Part shown: positions 7,969-16,718 of the stretch, piece by piece | Numbering within the stretch: position 1 is the stretch's first letter | Layout: every line of letters begins with the position of its first letter | Source: Lachnospiraceae bacterium | Lineage (GTDB): Bacteria; Bacillota; Clostridia; Lachnospirales; Lachnospiraceae | Assembly: GCA_014804655.1 (NCBI GenBank) | Contig: JAAUZK010000010.1 | Coordinates: 250,502 to 314,501 of the forward strand | Length of the DNA stretch: 64,000 bases | Direction: 5' to 3' | Notes under the pieces: model-generated | Seen by the model: only the letters and a program-made list of their open reading frames with translations | What the model was told of the DNA's origin: nothing | Database searches by the model: none | Program-made: the position numbers and the translations under genes

Positions 7969-8505
7969 AGCTCGATCCCCAACTTTTTCCGTCAGATCCT
8001 CAACCTCACAGCACAGAACTCTTGAAAACATCACAAGATATTCTGCCTGCGCTTTATTGATGTTCTTCTGCCGTTGCTCATACTGCTGGATTGTGCGAAT
8101 CGGAACGCCGGACAGTTCCGCAAGCTCGCGCTGACAAAGTCCGGCTTTTTGCCGCAGGAGTTTGAGATTGGTTTCCGGTTTGGCTGCAGTATATAGTGCG
8201 TTCATCTTATCCACAAACTGGCGAATATCCATTTCATGATAGGGCGAATAAAGAGCGAGAATCTCCTTGATTGGCACATACTGCACAATTTCGACAAAGC
8301 GCATGGAGGTTTCCCACTGATAATATGCCAGCGCCCAGCCTGTCCAGAATTCTCCAATCTCAAATCGGGCTGAAACGCCGGAATGAATGAATAGATTAAA
8401 AAATTCTTCGATATCATATTGCAGATCATACACTGCAAAGTCCAGCATACGCCCCAGGGCAATGCGGGCTTTATCAAGATAAATTTTATCATAGGCGTGG
8501 ATCAT
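7957..8505 (-). CDS. XRE-type helix-turn-helix protein of a DUF3990-associated module
   Basis: 182 residues. The N-terminal part (about 1-105) is a helical domain of unknown function (KARIALGRMLDFAVYDL, EFWTGWALAYYQWETS). Residues 112-168 form an XRE/Cro helix-turn-helix (LKLLRQKAGLCQRELAEL, then VPIRTIQQYEQRQKN). GAGGAG lies about 11 nt before the ATG. Its 5' end overlaps the decayed DUF3990 gene by 17 nt, as in intact DUF3990/HTH gene pairs, which are thought to be toxin-antitoxin-like. With its partner broken, this could be a solitary remnant. Confidence 0.75.
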   Translation of the reverse strand: MIHAYDKIYLDKARIALGRMLDFAVYDLQYDIEEFFNLFIHSGVSARFEIGEFWTGWALAYYQWETSMRFVEIVQYVPIKEILALYSPYHEMDIRQFVDKMNALYTAAKPETNLKLLRQKAGLCQRELAELSGVPIRTIQQYEQRQKNINKAQAEYLVMFSRVLCCEVEDLTEKVGDRASLL

Positions 8506-8939
8506 TGGGCATCATCTCCTCATCCATGATTTGCGTAATATATAAATCCTCCCGTTGACGGCGGTTACGTTCCACACTGAAATATTCCCGACGGGCGGTT
8601 CTGTCCCTAAGCATTTTCTTTGCGTACCACTCGCTGCTCTCGGCAATTTCACTGCCAATGAACCGAATATGTTCAAATGCCGTCTTGCTTTTGAGGACAA
8701 ATTGTTGTCCTAACTTGCCCAGGTGCATGGCATTGTTGAGTTGGCGATAGGAGATCGTCACAGTCCAGTTCGTAACAGTTGGCATAGCCGTCCTGATCTT
8801 TGCCTACACCCCGTTCGTTTGCCATTTCCAGACTGTCGGTACAGTAAAAGCCGAGTCCATAGTCATTATGGGACGGGACGGTGTCGGGTACAATCGGGTT
8901 TCTAAGTGGTAATTTATAATTGAATCGTATATAATACAA
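8489..8939 (-). pseudogene. Decayed DUF3990 protein (truncated, internally deleted, frameshifted)
   Basis: Two minus-strand frames carry pieces of one protein. The first (8939 downward) has NDYGLGFYCTDSLEMA and DGYANCYELD; the second (to 8489) has SYRQLNNAMHLGKLGQQFVL and FEHIRFIGSEIAESSEWYAKK. In intact DUF3990 proteins, as I recall them, these blocks lie in one frame with some 60-70 residues between them and an N-terminal LYHGS-like motif. Here they meet near 8752-8757 with a frame change, and the N-terminal motif is missing. The gene is therefore broken by at least three lesions. DUF3990 is thought to have an ADP-ribosyltransferase-like fold. Confidence 0.7.
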
Positions 8940-8959
8940 TTTAGAAGGCAGGCGATTTT

Positions 8960-9493
8960 ATGGAACCATTGAAAAAAGAAGAAGTATATACGATCAAAGA
9001 TATTTATTCATTGCCGGACGGTGAACGTGCAGAACTGGTTGATGGAAAAATTTATTATATGGCTCCGCAAAATACGAATCATCAAAGATTGGTCCATTTT
9101 TTTGATAGGGAAATCGGTAATTATATTCAAAGGCATGAAGGAGAATGTGAAGTGTTTCCCGCTCCTTTTGCAGTTTTTTTAGATAAAAGCGGTAAAAACT
9201 ATGTGGAACCGGATATATCTGTTGTTTGCGAGAAAAATAAGATCACAGAGCGGGGATGTAACGGCGCTCCGGATTGGATAATTGAAATCGTTTCACCGGG
9301 CAGCAAGGCTATGGACTATTTTACAAAGCTATTTAAATATCGAACTGCCGGTGCAAGAGAATACTGGATCGTTGATCCTGCTAAGCAGCGGGTTACGGCT
9401 TACTTTTTTGATAAAGAATCAGTGGAGGAGTATTCTTTTGGAACTGATATTCCGGTGGGAATATATGAAGGATTTACTATAAGAATAGAATAA
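8960..9493 (+). CDS. Uma2 family (DUF820) PD-(D/E)XK nuclease-like protein
   Basis: 177 residues matching Uma2 over the full length: the opening GERAELVDGKIYYMAPQNTNHQR, then the nuclease-fold motifs VEPDISVVC (conserved Asp) and WIIEIVSPGSK (Glu-x-Val with downstream Lys/Ser), and the closing KLFKYRTAGAREYWIVDP. The family is a restriction-endonuclease-like fold of unknown biological role, often multicopy and spread horizontally. A TATAAT box at 8930-8935 lies just upstream, between this gene and the divergent DUF3990 remnant. Confidence 0.9.
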   Translation: MEPLKKEEVYTIKDIYSLPDGERAELVDGKIYYMAPQNTNHQRLVHFFDREIGNYIQRHEGECEVFPAPFAVFLDKSGKNYVEPDISVVCEKNKITERGCNGAPDWIIEIVSPGSKAMDYFTKLFKYRTAGAREYWIVDPAKQRVTAYFFDKESVEEYSFGTDIPVGIYEGFTIRIE

Positions 9494-9609
9494 GGGACAC
9501 TAAGTAAGAATACGGCAAAGGCCGGAATTTGAGAGAGTCTCTGTTTACAAGGGCAGATGTGAAGTGGGAGAACACTGCGATACAAACGATTGACGAGAGG
9601 GGTAGGAAA

Positions 9610-12600
9610 ATGATATCAAGAAAGCGAGTGCTATCAGGAAAACGAATATTAGCAGGTATTTTGACGGCGGTGATGGTGATTTCGTCTGCACAGCTTCCGA
9701 TGAGTGCTGTCTATGCGGAAGAGATCACGGTAGCTAAGCAGGAGAATGAGAACGGCGGCCCGAAGCAGGAATCCGAAGAAAGCTCATCAAGTACAGATAA
9801 TACGGGGACAGAGGATCTGGACGGGAATGAAGGAGCGGATGTGGAAGAACCTTCTCAGAGCGATGACGCTGCAAATGCGGATACTAATGAGAAAAATCCC
9901 TCAGATGAGGAGGCGGGGCAACCGTCTGACGGAGAGGATAGTTCAGATACGGATGTACAGGAGCCGTCTGATGGAGAAGATATTTCGGATGCGGATGCAC
10001 AGGAACCGTCTGATGAGGAGGAGACTACAGAGAGTGATGATGCAGCGGGTGAAGATGGGGAAGACGGGATCGAAGAGTCTGATACGGAAGGGCTCTATGC
10101 TACTGGAGTTTCAGATAATGATCTTGTGGAACCGGAATTACAGGAAGTAATGATAGAGGCTGAAATAGACGGTGCCTATCAGTTTGGAGGCGCGCCGTCG
10201 AAGCGGGGGAATCTCTCAGTCTATTCGGTGTCTGTGCAGAGTGATGAAGCCGTAGATTATCTTTATCAGCAGATGCTGGCGCGCGAGGAGATGATTGATA
10301 TCTCGGCTTACAACATACCGTATGATTCATCTGGATTGAACATATTAGGTAATCTGGTAAGCGGCGTACTGAATGAACATCCGGATCTTTATTTTGTTGA
10401 GCCGGGATATTATTTTGGGAATAACGGAACGATTATTACTGTTATTTTGTTCACATATGATGACACTTATGACGATGCCGATTTCCGGCAAATCGTTGCT
10501 ACGGCGTTATCGTGTGTGAACGATCAGATGAGCGACTTGGAGAAGGCGGTTGTTTTACATGATTATCTCACCATTAATTGTGAGTATGATTATCAGAATT
10601 ATCTTAACAAGACAATCCTGCCCGATTCATACAATGCATACGGTACATTGGTGAATCGTGCCGCGGTATGTCAGGGATATGCACTTACCTACAAATATCT
10701 TTTGAATCAGGTGGGAATCGACTGCTATATGGTCTCCAGTGCTTCCATGAATCATGCATGGAATATGATTGTATTGGATGGTAAGTATTATCAGGTAGAC
10801 GTTACATGGGATGATCCTACATGGGATAGGATCGGCAGATCGATGCATACATATATGTTCCGCAGCGATGGTGCTTTTGCCAATCATTATGGCTGGCAGG
10901 TGACAAGCGGCAGCGAGGTGGTTGACTATGAAGCCACTGACACGAGGTTCGATAATGCTTTTTGGACAGATTGTGATTCGCCGTTAATGCTGGCAGGGGA
11001 TGACTGCTATTACGTGTCTTCTAAGGGTAGTATTAATAAGACCAATCTATCTCAGATTACGAATCAGGGAACGACAGTGGTGAGCATCGGCACATGGCCG
11101 GTTTGGGGTGGAAGCGGTAGCTGGGGAGGCAGTTTTTCCGGTCTTTTCCAGATAGGCGACCGTTTATACTATAATGACCACTCATCCATCTATAGCATTG
11201 CCATGGACGGTACGGGTAAGTGCGAAGAGGTTACGGCTGATACATCGACAGGTTATATATACGGCAGCGCTTACTGCCAGGGCAAGTTGTTGTATGTTTT
11301 GCACAAAGACCCAAATGAGGAGGGGAAAGAAACAGTATTAATAGCCGATATCACTGTGGAGGGCATCGATCCTGCCGATGTTCCGGTGCAGCGTGTCGAA
11401 CTGAGCGCCTATACACTGGAACTGGCAGAAGGAGAAGAGGCGGAGCTGTCTGCAACAGTTTATCCTACATATGCTGCAGATTCTGCCGTAACATGGACAA
11501 GTGATGATGAAGCAGTAGCAACGGTGGATAATGGCAGGGTGCGTGCAGTTTCAGTCGGCAGCTGTACCGTTACAGCCACGGCAGGGGGTAAGAAAGCGGA
11601 ATGTACTATACAGGTAAAGGGCGCACTTAATCTCAATAATTTGTCATACGAATACACTACAGTGGATGATGTGAAGATTACGTCCACCGCCGAGGGCAGA
11701 CCAAAACTTTTGATTTTCTACAGCAATACATGTGGCAATTGCCGGAATACTATTTGGGGAATAAGCAATAAGATCGATCAGTTTGCGGGCATAGATATCT
11801 ATGCAATGGAGACAAATGGCGGAACAAAGGAAGCTGTCGCCGAATTTCAGAGTCAATATGGATGCGAGGAGATTACTTTTTCCTATGACATTGATAGGAC
11901 TAATCAAAACAGCATGTGGGCGTATGCGCAGGCAGGCGGAATCAACGCAGGTGGCTCGATTTCATGGCCTGTAATCTGCTATATTGATGCCAACAACCGT
12001 TTGCAGTATATAACCATGTCGCTTATTGCAGTGGATGAGGTACTGTCAAATCTGAAAGAATATTGCAATGCCGCAGTCGAGGCGCCCCAGATCTATACGA
12101 TCACATACATTCTGAACGGCGGTATGAACAGCGTTCTTAACCCGGCCACCTACACATCGGAGACAGACACGATCATTTTAGGGAATGCAACCCGAGACGG
12201 CTATCAGTTTGAGGGCTGGTATAAAGATTCGGCATATACGGTCAGAGCGACACAGATCGCAAAAGGAAGTACGGGAAACATAACGCTCTATGCGAAGTGG
12301 AGTGAGATTTCGGATACAGGTCTGCCGCAAGTGGATATGACACCGACAGACGGCAATGTTGTCATGGGATTTTCGGGTACATACTATACGGAGAGCGCGG
12401 ATAAGATTTTGAATCGGTTAAATGCAATTCGGCAGGAAGCATGTAAGCAGGGAGTCAGGAATCCGCTGACAGGGAGTCCGCTGACTATGAATGATTATGT
12501 GCCGCTCAAGTGGTCGTCAGATCTGGAAGCAATTGCCAGAATCAGAGCGGCCGAGGCATCTGTCAATAATTCCCATACAAGGCTCAACGAGAGCAGCTGT

Positions 12601-15600
12601 TTCACTGTAGTCACCAACAATGGCGTAAAGTCTACAGCGGAGAATCTGGCGTGGAATTCCGAGGGATTAATGGCAGGTATTGAACAGTGGTATGATGAGA
12701 AGAATAACTGGGTAAACCAGTCGGGCGGTCAGACAGGACATTACAAGAGTATCATCAATCCGGAATATACCTATGTCGGACTGGGAGCTTTCCGGCTTTC
12801 AACCGGTGGCTGGTATAGTGTAGCGCAGGAATTTGGGCGCAGCACTTCCATGGACGAGCGCAAGAATGATACGAAGGGAAAATGTGTACAGTATCTGGAA
12901 GTAGCCGGCGGCTCGGTAAAGAAGCTGGAATTTGATAAGGACATGGCCGGCTTTATCAGGGAAGGAGATTCTTATAAGATTCCGCTGAGCGTTACGGCAA
13001 CATACAGTGATTATTATGGGAATGCCAAAGATTACAGCGGACCTTATCAGGCAGGCGGAAGATGGAATTCTTCTGATCAGACCGTTGCGTCAGTGGATAG
13101 CACCGGTATGGTGACCGCTTTGGCAAAAGGAACTACGACGATCACTGTCAGAGGAGGGATAAAGTCTGCTGCTACGGAAATTACAGTCTATGGCATGAAT
13201 GAGAGCCCGATCTGGATTCAACGGCCGGATAAGACAACTTATAAAGTAGGTCAGAAGCTGGATGTTACGGGCGGAAAAGTGACATATGTGTCAGGTACAA
13301 AAACTGTTACCGAGAATATGAAAGCCGGCATGGTAAGTGGATTTGATTCAACGAAGCCCGGGATCTGCACAGTGACGGTTACCTGTGGCGGCTATGCGGT
13401 ATCTTTCGACAACTTAATCATAGCGGAACCGGAATTGACCGCGGACTGTGGCCAAGTGCTCAGCGAGATTCGGCTGCCTGAGAATGCCTATGGAATTTAT
13501 GCATGGCAGGACGATACGCAGATTATTGACAAAGTAGGCATTCATACCTTTGATGCAGTATTTACTCCGTATGACAAGGCGTTATTCCAGGAAATGACAG
13601 ATCTGAAAATACAAGTAACTGCACAGATGGAATTGGGATCTGGTACGGAGGTTACCTTTAAAAGCAATACCTATACATATAACGGGATGGAACAGGAACC
13701 GAAGGTGGTGGTGTCAACTCCGAATGCCGTACTGGTGGAGGAACAGGATTATATACTAACATATCAGAATAACAAAAACGCCGGTACTGCGACGGTGTTT
13801 GTGGAAGGAATAAATTATTATCGCGGTAGTATCAGCAAGATATTTGAAATCATGCCTGCCCGATTGGAGATTAAGGCGAAGGATAAGGCGATTCTGATTG
13901 ATGAGCGGATTCCGGCGGGCAATGAGTATGAGTACGAGGTTAATGGTCTGATGACTGGCGACTCGCTGATGGTTATGCCGGCCTTCTCTTGTGGCATCGT
14001 AAACAGTGCGGTGGCAGGGCGTTATGAGATCGTACCCTATGGCGCTGATGCTGGGGCGAATTATAACATAACTTATGTGAATGGCAGACTGTCTGTAGCG
14101 AGTGAGTACGTTTCATGTATTGTCACCTTTGATGCGCAGGGACATGGGACGGCTCCGGCCGATCAGATCGATGTCAAAGTCGGCAGTACGATCAACAGGC
14201 CGGTAGATCCGTCAGAGACAGGATACCGTTTCGATGGCTGGTATCGGGACGCAACATGTACGAAAGCATGGAACTTTGACACAGATATTGTACAGTCGGA
14301 TATGACTCTGTATGCGAAGTGGCTCGGCGGAAGTGAGGGCGGTGAATTTACATTTCAGGAGATCGCCGATGTATATTATACCGGTAAAGCATATAAGCCT
14401 GTGGTAAGTGTATACGACGGTGATACGCTTTTAAAGTCGGGCAGGGACTATCAGATCAAATATTACAATAACATCAATGCCAACAAGGGTGGTGTACGGA
14501 AGCAGGGGAACGGTGAAGGCACATATTTTAATGCGGACCTTCCCTATGTGGAAATCATCGGTAAGGGTAATTATACGGATCGGATCAAGGACGGAAACAA
14601 GGATACGGTCAAAGTCAATTTTAATATCCTAAGGGCTTCGATCGGCAACGGCAGTAGTCAGACGGCTGATGGAATCGTGTTGAAGGTTTCAGATCAGTTG
14701 GTGACGGCAAAGAAAGTACAGAAGCCATTTACATCCATTAAGTATGTCAAAGGTATGAAAAAGGGCACTGACTTTAATGTGAGTCTGACGGTGGAAAATG
14801 CACGCGATCAGTCAGGAAGGAGTCTGCAGAAGGGATTGAAACTTGAAGATGCTGCCGTTCCGGCAGGTTACAGTGGTGAGTTTCTGCTGACCGTAGAGGG
14901 TGTAGGCAATTATGAGGGAAGCATTTGCAGGGAAGTTCATGTGGCGGATAAGACGCACCTGATTAAGAATACAACGATCACGATCGGAACGAATCTGAAG
15001 AATATTACCTTTGCAGGGAAAACGGTACAACTGGAACCTGCGGAGACTGATTCTGCGGATACCTTTACCGTGAAATATGGAAAAACTTTCCTTAAACCCG
15101 GCCGGGATTATACGGTGAGCTATCTGGATAAAAGCAATGAAAGAGTCGGAAAAGCGACGCTTGTCATTACGGGAATGGGAGAGTATGCCGGAAGTAAAAC
15201 AGCGACTTTTAATATCAAGGGAAGAGCGTTTACAGCTAAGACGGTTCTGGTGAAAGACATCGAGGATAAAGTATATACGGGCAGAGCGATCACACAGAAT
15301 GGGGTTAAGCTGACATACGGCACAGGAGATGAGGAGCCGCAGCCGCTGCGGTACGGAACGGACTACACAATAAGCTACAGCAAGAATATCAATAAGGGCA
15401 CGGCCACGATGACTATTAAAAGTGTTGCGAATGCGGGATACAGCGGCAGCTTTAAGAAAACTTTCAAGATCATGGCGGCTGATATTACGAGTGTGAATCG
15501 TTCGGAAACGATGCAGAATATGGCCTTTAACTATTGCAAGGCGGGTGTGAAGCCCGTAGACGAGATCATCCTTACGAACCAAGAGGGATTTACGCTGCGA

Positions 15601-16335
15601 AACGGTAAAGATTACACGCTCAAGTATGCGAATAACAAAGCGGTAGCAAGTGTTTCTGCCGAGAAGCCGCCGACGGTGACAGTGAAAGGTAAGGGTAACT
15701 ATGCCGGCGAGTTCAGTCTTAAGTTCGATATTATCAGGACTGATCTCAGGGCGGATAGTATTCAGATCAAAACGACACCGGTTGAGTATAAAGACAACAA
15801 GGCGGAAGATTACGCCTATAAGCCTGCGGTGAAGCTGACGGACGGCAAAGCGGCGCTGCGTGCGGGGACGGATTACGAGATCGCATATCGGAATAATACG
15901 CAGGCGGATTATGAAAGATATATACAGAAGCTGCAGGAGCAAGCTACGGCGGGCGGCAATTTGGCGCAAGGCGGCGATGTGACGGCGGAAGATGGAGTGC
16001 CGGTGGCGGTCATTACTGAAGCAGAAGGATCTTCATACAGACTGGAACAACCGATTATCGTTTCGTTGCCGATTTATCAGGCAAAATTGAAGAAGACCAA
16101 TCTGGCGGTAGATATTGGCGAAGCGGTATACACGGGGAGTCAGGTTACGCCGGAAGTGACGGTGTCTTATGACGGAAAACCGCTTAGGGAAGGTCAGGAT
16201 TATTCCCTTTCATATGGTGCGAATGCTACATCCGGTAAGAATAAGGGAAGCGTGGTGATTACTGGCGTTGCACCGAATTACGGCGGCAGTGTGACTGTGA
16301 AGTTTGATATTACGAAAAAGCCGATCTCATATTAA
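9610..16335 (+). CDS. Giant secreted multidomain protein: transglutaminase-like, thioredoxin-like, CAP and Ig/InlB-like repeats
   Basis: 2241 residues from the ATG at 9610, preceded by a GAGAGGGGTAGG site. Residues 1-38 are a signal peptide ending VYA-EE. An acidic linker (about 40-170) holds tandem EPSDGEDxSD units. A transglutaminase-like domain (about 250-405) has AVCQGYALTYKYLL (Cys about 354), MNHAWNMI (His) and VDVTWDDP (Asp). A Big_2 domain (about 595-675) is followed by a thioredoxin-like segment (about 680-830) with SNTCGNC, an InlB-type repeat (about 832-897, FEGWYKD...LYAKW), a CAP/SCP domain (about 925-1085, AENLAWNSEG), a further Big_2, Ig-like modules, a second InlB repeat (about 1500-1575) and, to the end, several repeats with the 'YTGxAxxPxVxVxDG' theme. 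No LPXTG, membrane anchor or S-layer domain was seen at the C-terminus, so anchoring is unknown. It is monocistronic. Confidence 0.85.
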   Translation: MISRKRVLSGKRILAGILTAVMVISSAQLPMSAVYAEEITVAKQENENGGPKQESEESSSSTDNTGTEDLDGNEGADVEEPSQSDDAANADTNEKNPSDEEAGQPSDGEDSSDTDVQEPSDGEDISDADAQEPSDEEETTESDDAAGEDGEDGIEESDTEGLYATGVSDNDLVEPELQEVMIEAEIDGAYQFGGAPSKRGNLSVYSVSVQSDEAVDYLYQQMLAREEMIDISAYNIPYDSSGLNILGNLVSGVLNEHPDLYFVEPGYYFGNNGTIITVILFTYDDTYDDADFRQIVATALSCVNDQMSDLEKAVVLHDYLTINCEYDYQNYLNKTILPDSYNAYGTLVNRAAVCQGYALTYKYLLNQVGIDCYMVSSASMNHAWNMIVLDGKYYQVDVTWDDPTWDRIGRSMHTYMFRSDGAFANHYGWQVTSGSEVVDYEATDTRFDNAFWTDCDSPLMLAGDDCYYVSSKGSINKTNLSQITNQGTTVVSIGTWPVWGGSGSWGGSFSGLFQIGDRLYYNDHSSIYSIAMDGTGKCEEVTADTSTGYIYGSAYCQGKLLYVLHKDPNEEGKETVLIADITVEGIDPADVPVQRVELSAYTLELAEGEEAELSATVYPTYAADSAVTWTSDDEAVATVDNGRVRAVSVGSCTVTATAGGKKAECTIQVKGALNLNNLSYEYTTVDDVKITSTAEGRPKLLIFYSNTCGNCRNTIWGISNKIDQFAGIDIYAMETNGGTKEAVAEFQSQYGCEEITFSYDIDRTNQNSMWAYAQAGGINAGGSISWPVICYIDANNRLQYITMSLIAVDEVLSNLKEYCNAAVEAPQIYTITYILNGGMNSVLNPATYTSETDTIILGNATRDGYQFEGWYKDSAYTVRATQIAKGSTGNITLYAKWSEISDTGLPQVDMTPTDGNVVMGFSGTYYTESADKILNRLNAIRQEACKQGVRNPLTGSPLTMNDYVPLKWSSDLEAIARIRAAEASVNNSHTRLNESSCFTVVTNNGVKSTAENLAWNSEGLMAGIEQWYDEKNNWVNQSGGQTGHYKSIINPEYTYVGLGAFRLSTGGWYSVAQEFGRSTSMDERKNDTKGKCVQYLEVAGGSVKKLEFDKDMAGFIREGDSYKIPLSVTATYSDYYGNAKDYSGPYQAGGRWNSSDQTVASVDSTGMVTALAKGTTTITVRGGIKSAATEITVYGMNESPIWIQRPDKTTYKVGQKLDVTGGKVTYVSGTKTVTENMKAGMVSGFDSTKPGICTVTVTCGGYAVSFDNLIIAEPELTADCGQVLSEIRLPENAYGIYAWQDDTQIIDKVGIHTFDAVFTPYDKALFQEMTDLKIQVTAQMELGSGTEVTFKSNTYTYNGMEQEPKVVVSTPNAVLVEEQDYILTYQNNKNAGTATVFVEGINYYRGSISKIFEIMPARLEIKAKDKAILIDERIPAGNEYEYEVNGLMTGDSLMVMPAFSCGIVNSAVAGRYEIVPYGADAGANYNITYVNGRLSVASEYVSCIVTFDAQGHGTAPADQIDVKVGSTINRPVDPSETGYRFDGWYRDATCTKAWNFDTDIVQSDMTLYAKWLGGSEGGEFTFQEIADVYYTGKAYKPVVSVYDGDTLLKSGRDYQIKYYNNINANKGGVRKQGNGEGTYFNADLPYVEIIGKGNYTDRIKDGNKDTVKVNFNILRASIGNGSSQTADGIVLKVSDQLVTAKKVQKPFTSIKYVKGMKKGTDFNVSLTVENARDQSGRSLQKGLKLEDAAVPAGYSGEFLLTVEGVGNYEGSICREVHVADKTHLIKNTTITIGTNLKNITFAGKTVQLEPAETDSADTFTVKYGKTFLKPGRDYTVSYLDKSNERVGKATLVITGMGEYAGSKTATFNIKGRAFTAKTVLVKDIEDKVYTGRAITQNGVKLTYGTGDEEPQPLRYGTDYTISYSKNINKGTATMTIKSVANAGYSGSFKKTFKIMAADITSVNRSETMQNMAFNYCKAGVKPVDEIILTNQEGFTLRNGKDYTLKYANNKAVASVSAEKPPTVTVKGKGNYAGEFSLKFDIIRTDLRADSIQIKTTPVEYKDNKAEDYAYKPAVKLTDGKAALRAGTDYEIAYRNNTQADYERYIQKLQEQATAGGNLAQGGDVTAEDGVPVAVITEAEGSSYRLEQPIIVSLPIYQAKLKKTNLAVDIGEAVYTGSQVTPEVTVSYDGKPLREGQDYSLSYGANATSGKNKGSVVITGVAPNYGGSVTVKFDITKKPISY

Positions 16336-16353
16336 AAAAATTTTATTTTTCTA

Positions 16354-16382
16354 TTGACACCCGGTTCGGATGGTGCTACTAT
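16354..16382 (+). promoter_or_regulatory. Promoter of the amt leader
   Basis: TTGACA, a 17-bp spacer, then TACTAT, directly after the giant surface gene. Transcription would start near 16389, giving a leader of about 330 nt before the amt coding region, interrupted by an intrinsic terminator at 16520-16568. Confidence 0.7.
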
Positions 16383-16397
16383 ACAACTCGTAAAAGC

Positions 16398-16430
16398 AAA
16401 GGCGCTTTGAGGAAACTCGAAGTGCCTTTA
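16398..16430 (+). promoter_or_regulatory. First leader hairpin upstream of amt
   Basis: A 33-nt stem-loop whose arms begin AAAGGC and end GCCTTT, closed by GAG-GAAA-CTC (a GNRA tetraloop), beginning about 9 nt into the predicted transcript. It is too U-poor downstream to be a convincing terminator. It may be the sensing or antitermination part of the leader. Confidence 0.5.
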
Positions 16431-16519
16431 CCTTTTATTTGAAAGCAGGCATGGCCGTGGAAGACATCGTGCCGCGCTTTTGAGAAACAATGTACATATG
16501 ACCTGATCATTAGAAAAAT

Positions 16520-16568
16520 GCGGAGCAATGGAGCTTAAGGAAAAGAAAACCATTGTCTCCGCTTTTTT
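16520..16568 (+). terminator. Intrinsic terminator within the amt leader (candidate attenuator)
   Basis: Arms GCGGAGcAATGG and CCATTGtCTCCGC followed by six T. It lies downstream of the TTGACA promoter at 16354 and upstream of amt, so readthrough must be regulated or the promoter serves a short RNA. It may alternatively act as a distant terminator for the giant surface gene. Confidence 0.75.
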
Positions 16569-16604
16569 GTGTAGTGGGGTATGTTACGGCGTGAGGAGGA
16601 GAGT

Positions 16605-16637
16605 ATGAAAACTTGTTCTGAAAGATTTGTCTCATAA
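16605..16637 (+). CDS. Candidate 10-residue leader peptide upstream of amt
   Basis: A tiny frame MKTCSERFVS with AGGAGG 5 nt before its ATG, a better ribosome site than that of most genes here. It lies between the leader terminator and amt. It is too short to establish as real from sequence alone; a role in translational coupling or RNA stability is only a possibility. Confidence 0.3.
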   Translation: MKTCSERFVS

Positions 16638-16718
16638 ATATTTCGGAAAAGTAATCATACGAAAATTTATGCTTATGTCTGTAGTGACAGAATGAGCGGG
16701 AATGGAGGAAATTTATCT

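Noticed and set aside
9918..10025. CRISPR-like short tandem repeats
   Set aside because: These are in-frame coding repeats (EPSDGEDxSD) of an acidic linker; no spacers of constant length and no cas genes.
14812..15969. 385-codon minus-strand open frame
   Set aside because: It lies wholly inside the giant surface protein, has no ribosome site, and its translation is Arg/Ile/His-rich with no domain; it is a shadow of repetitive codons.
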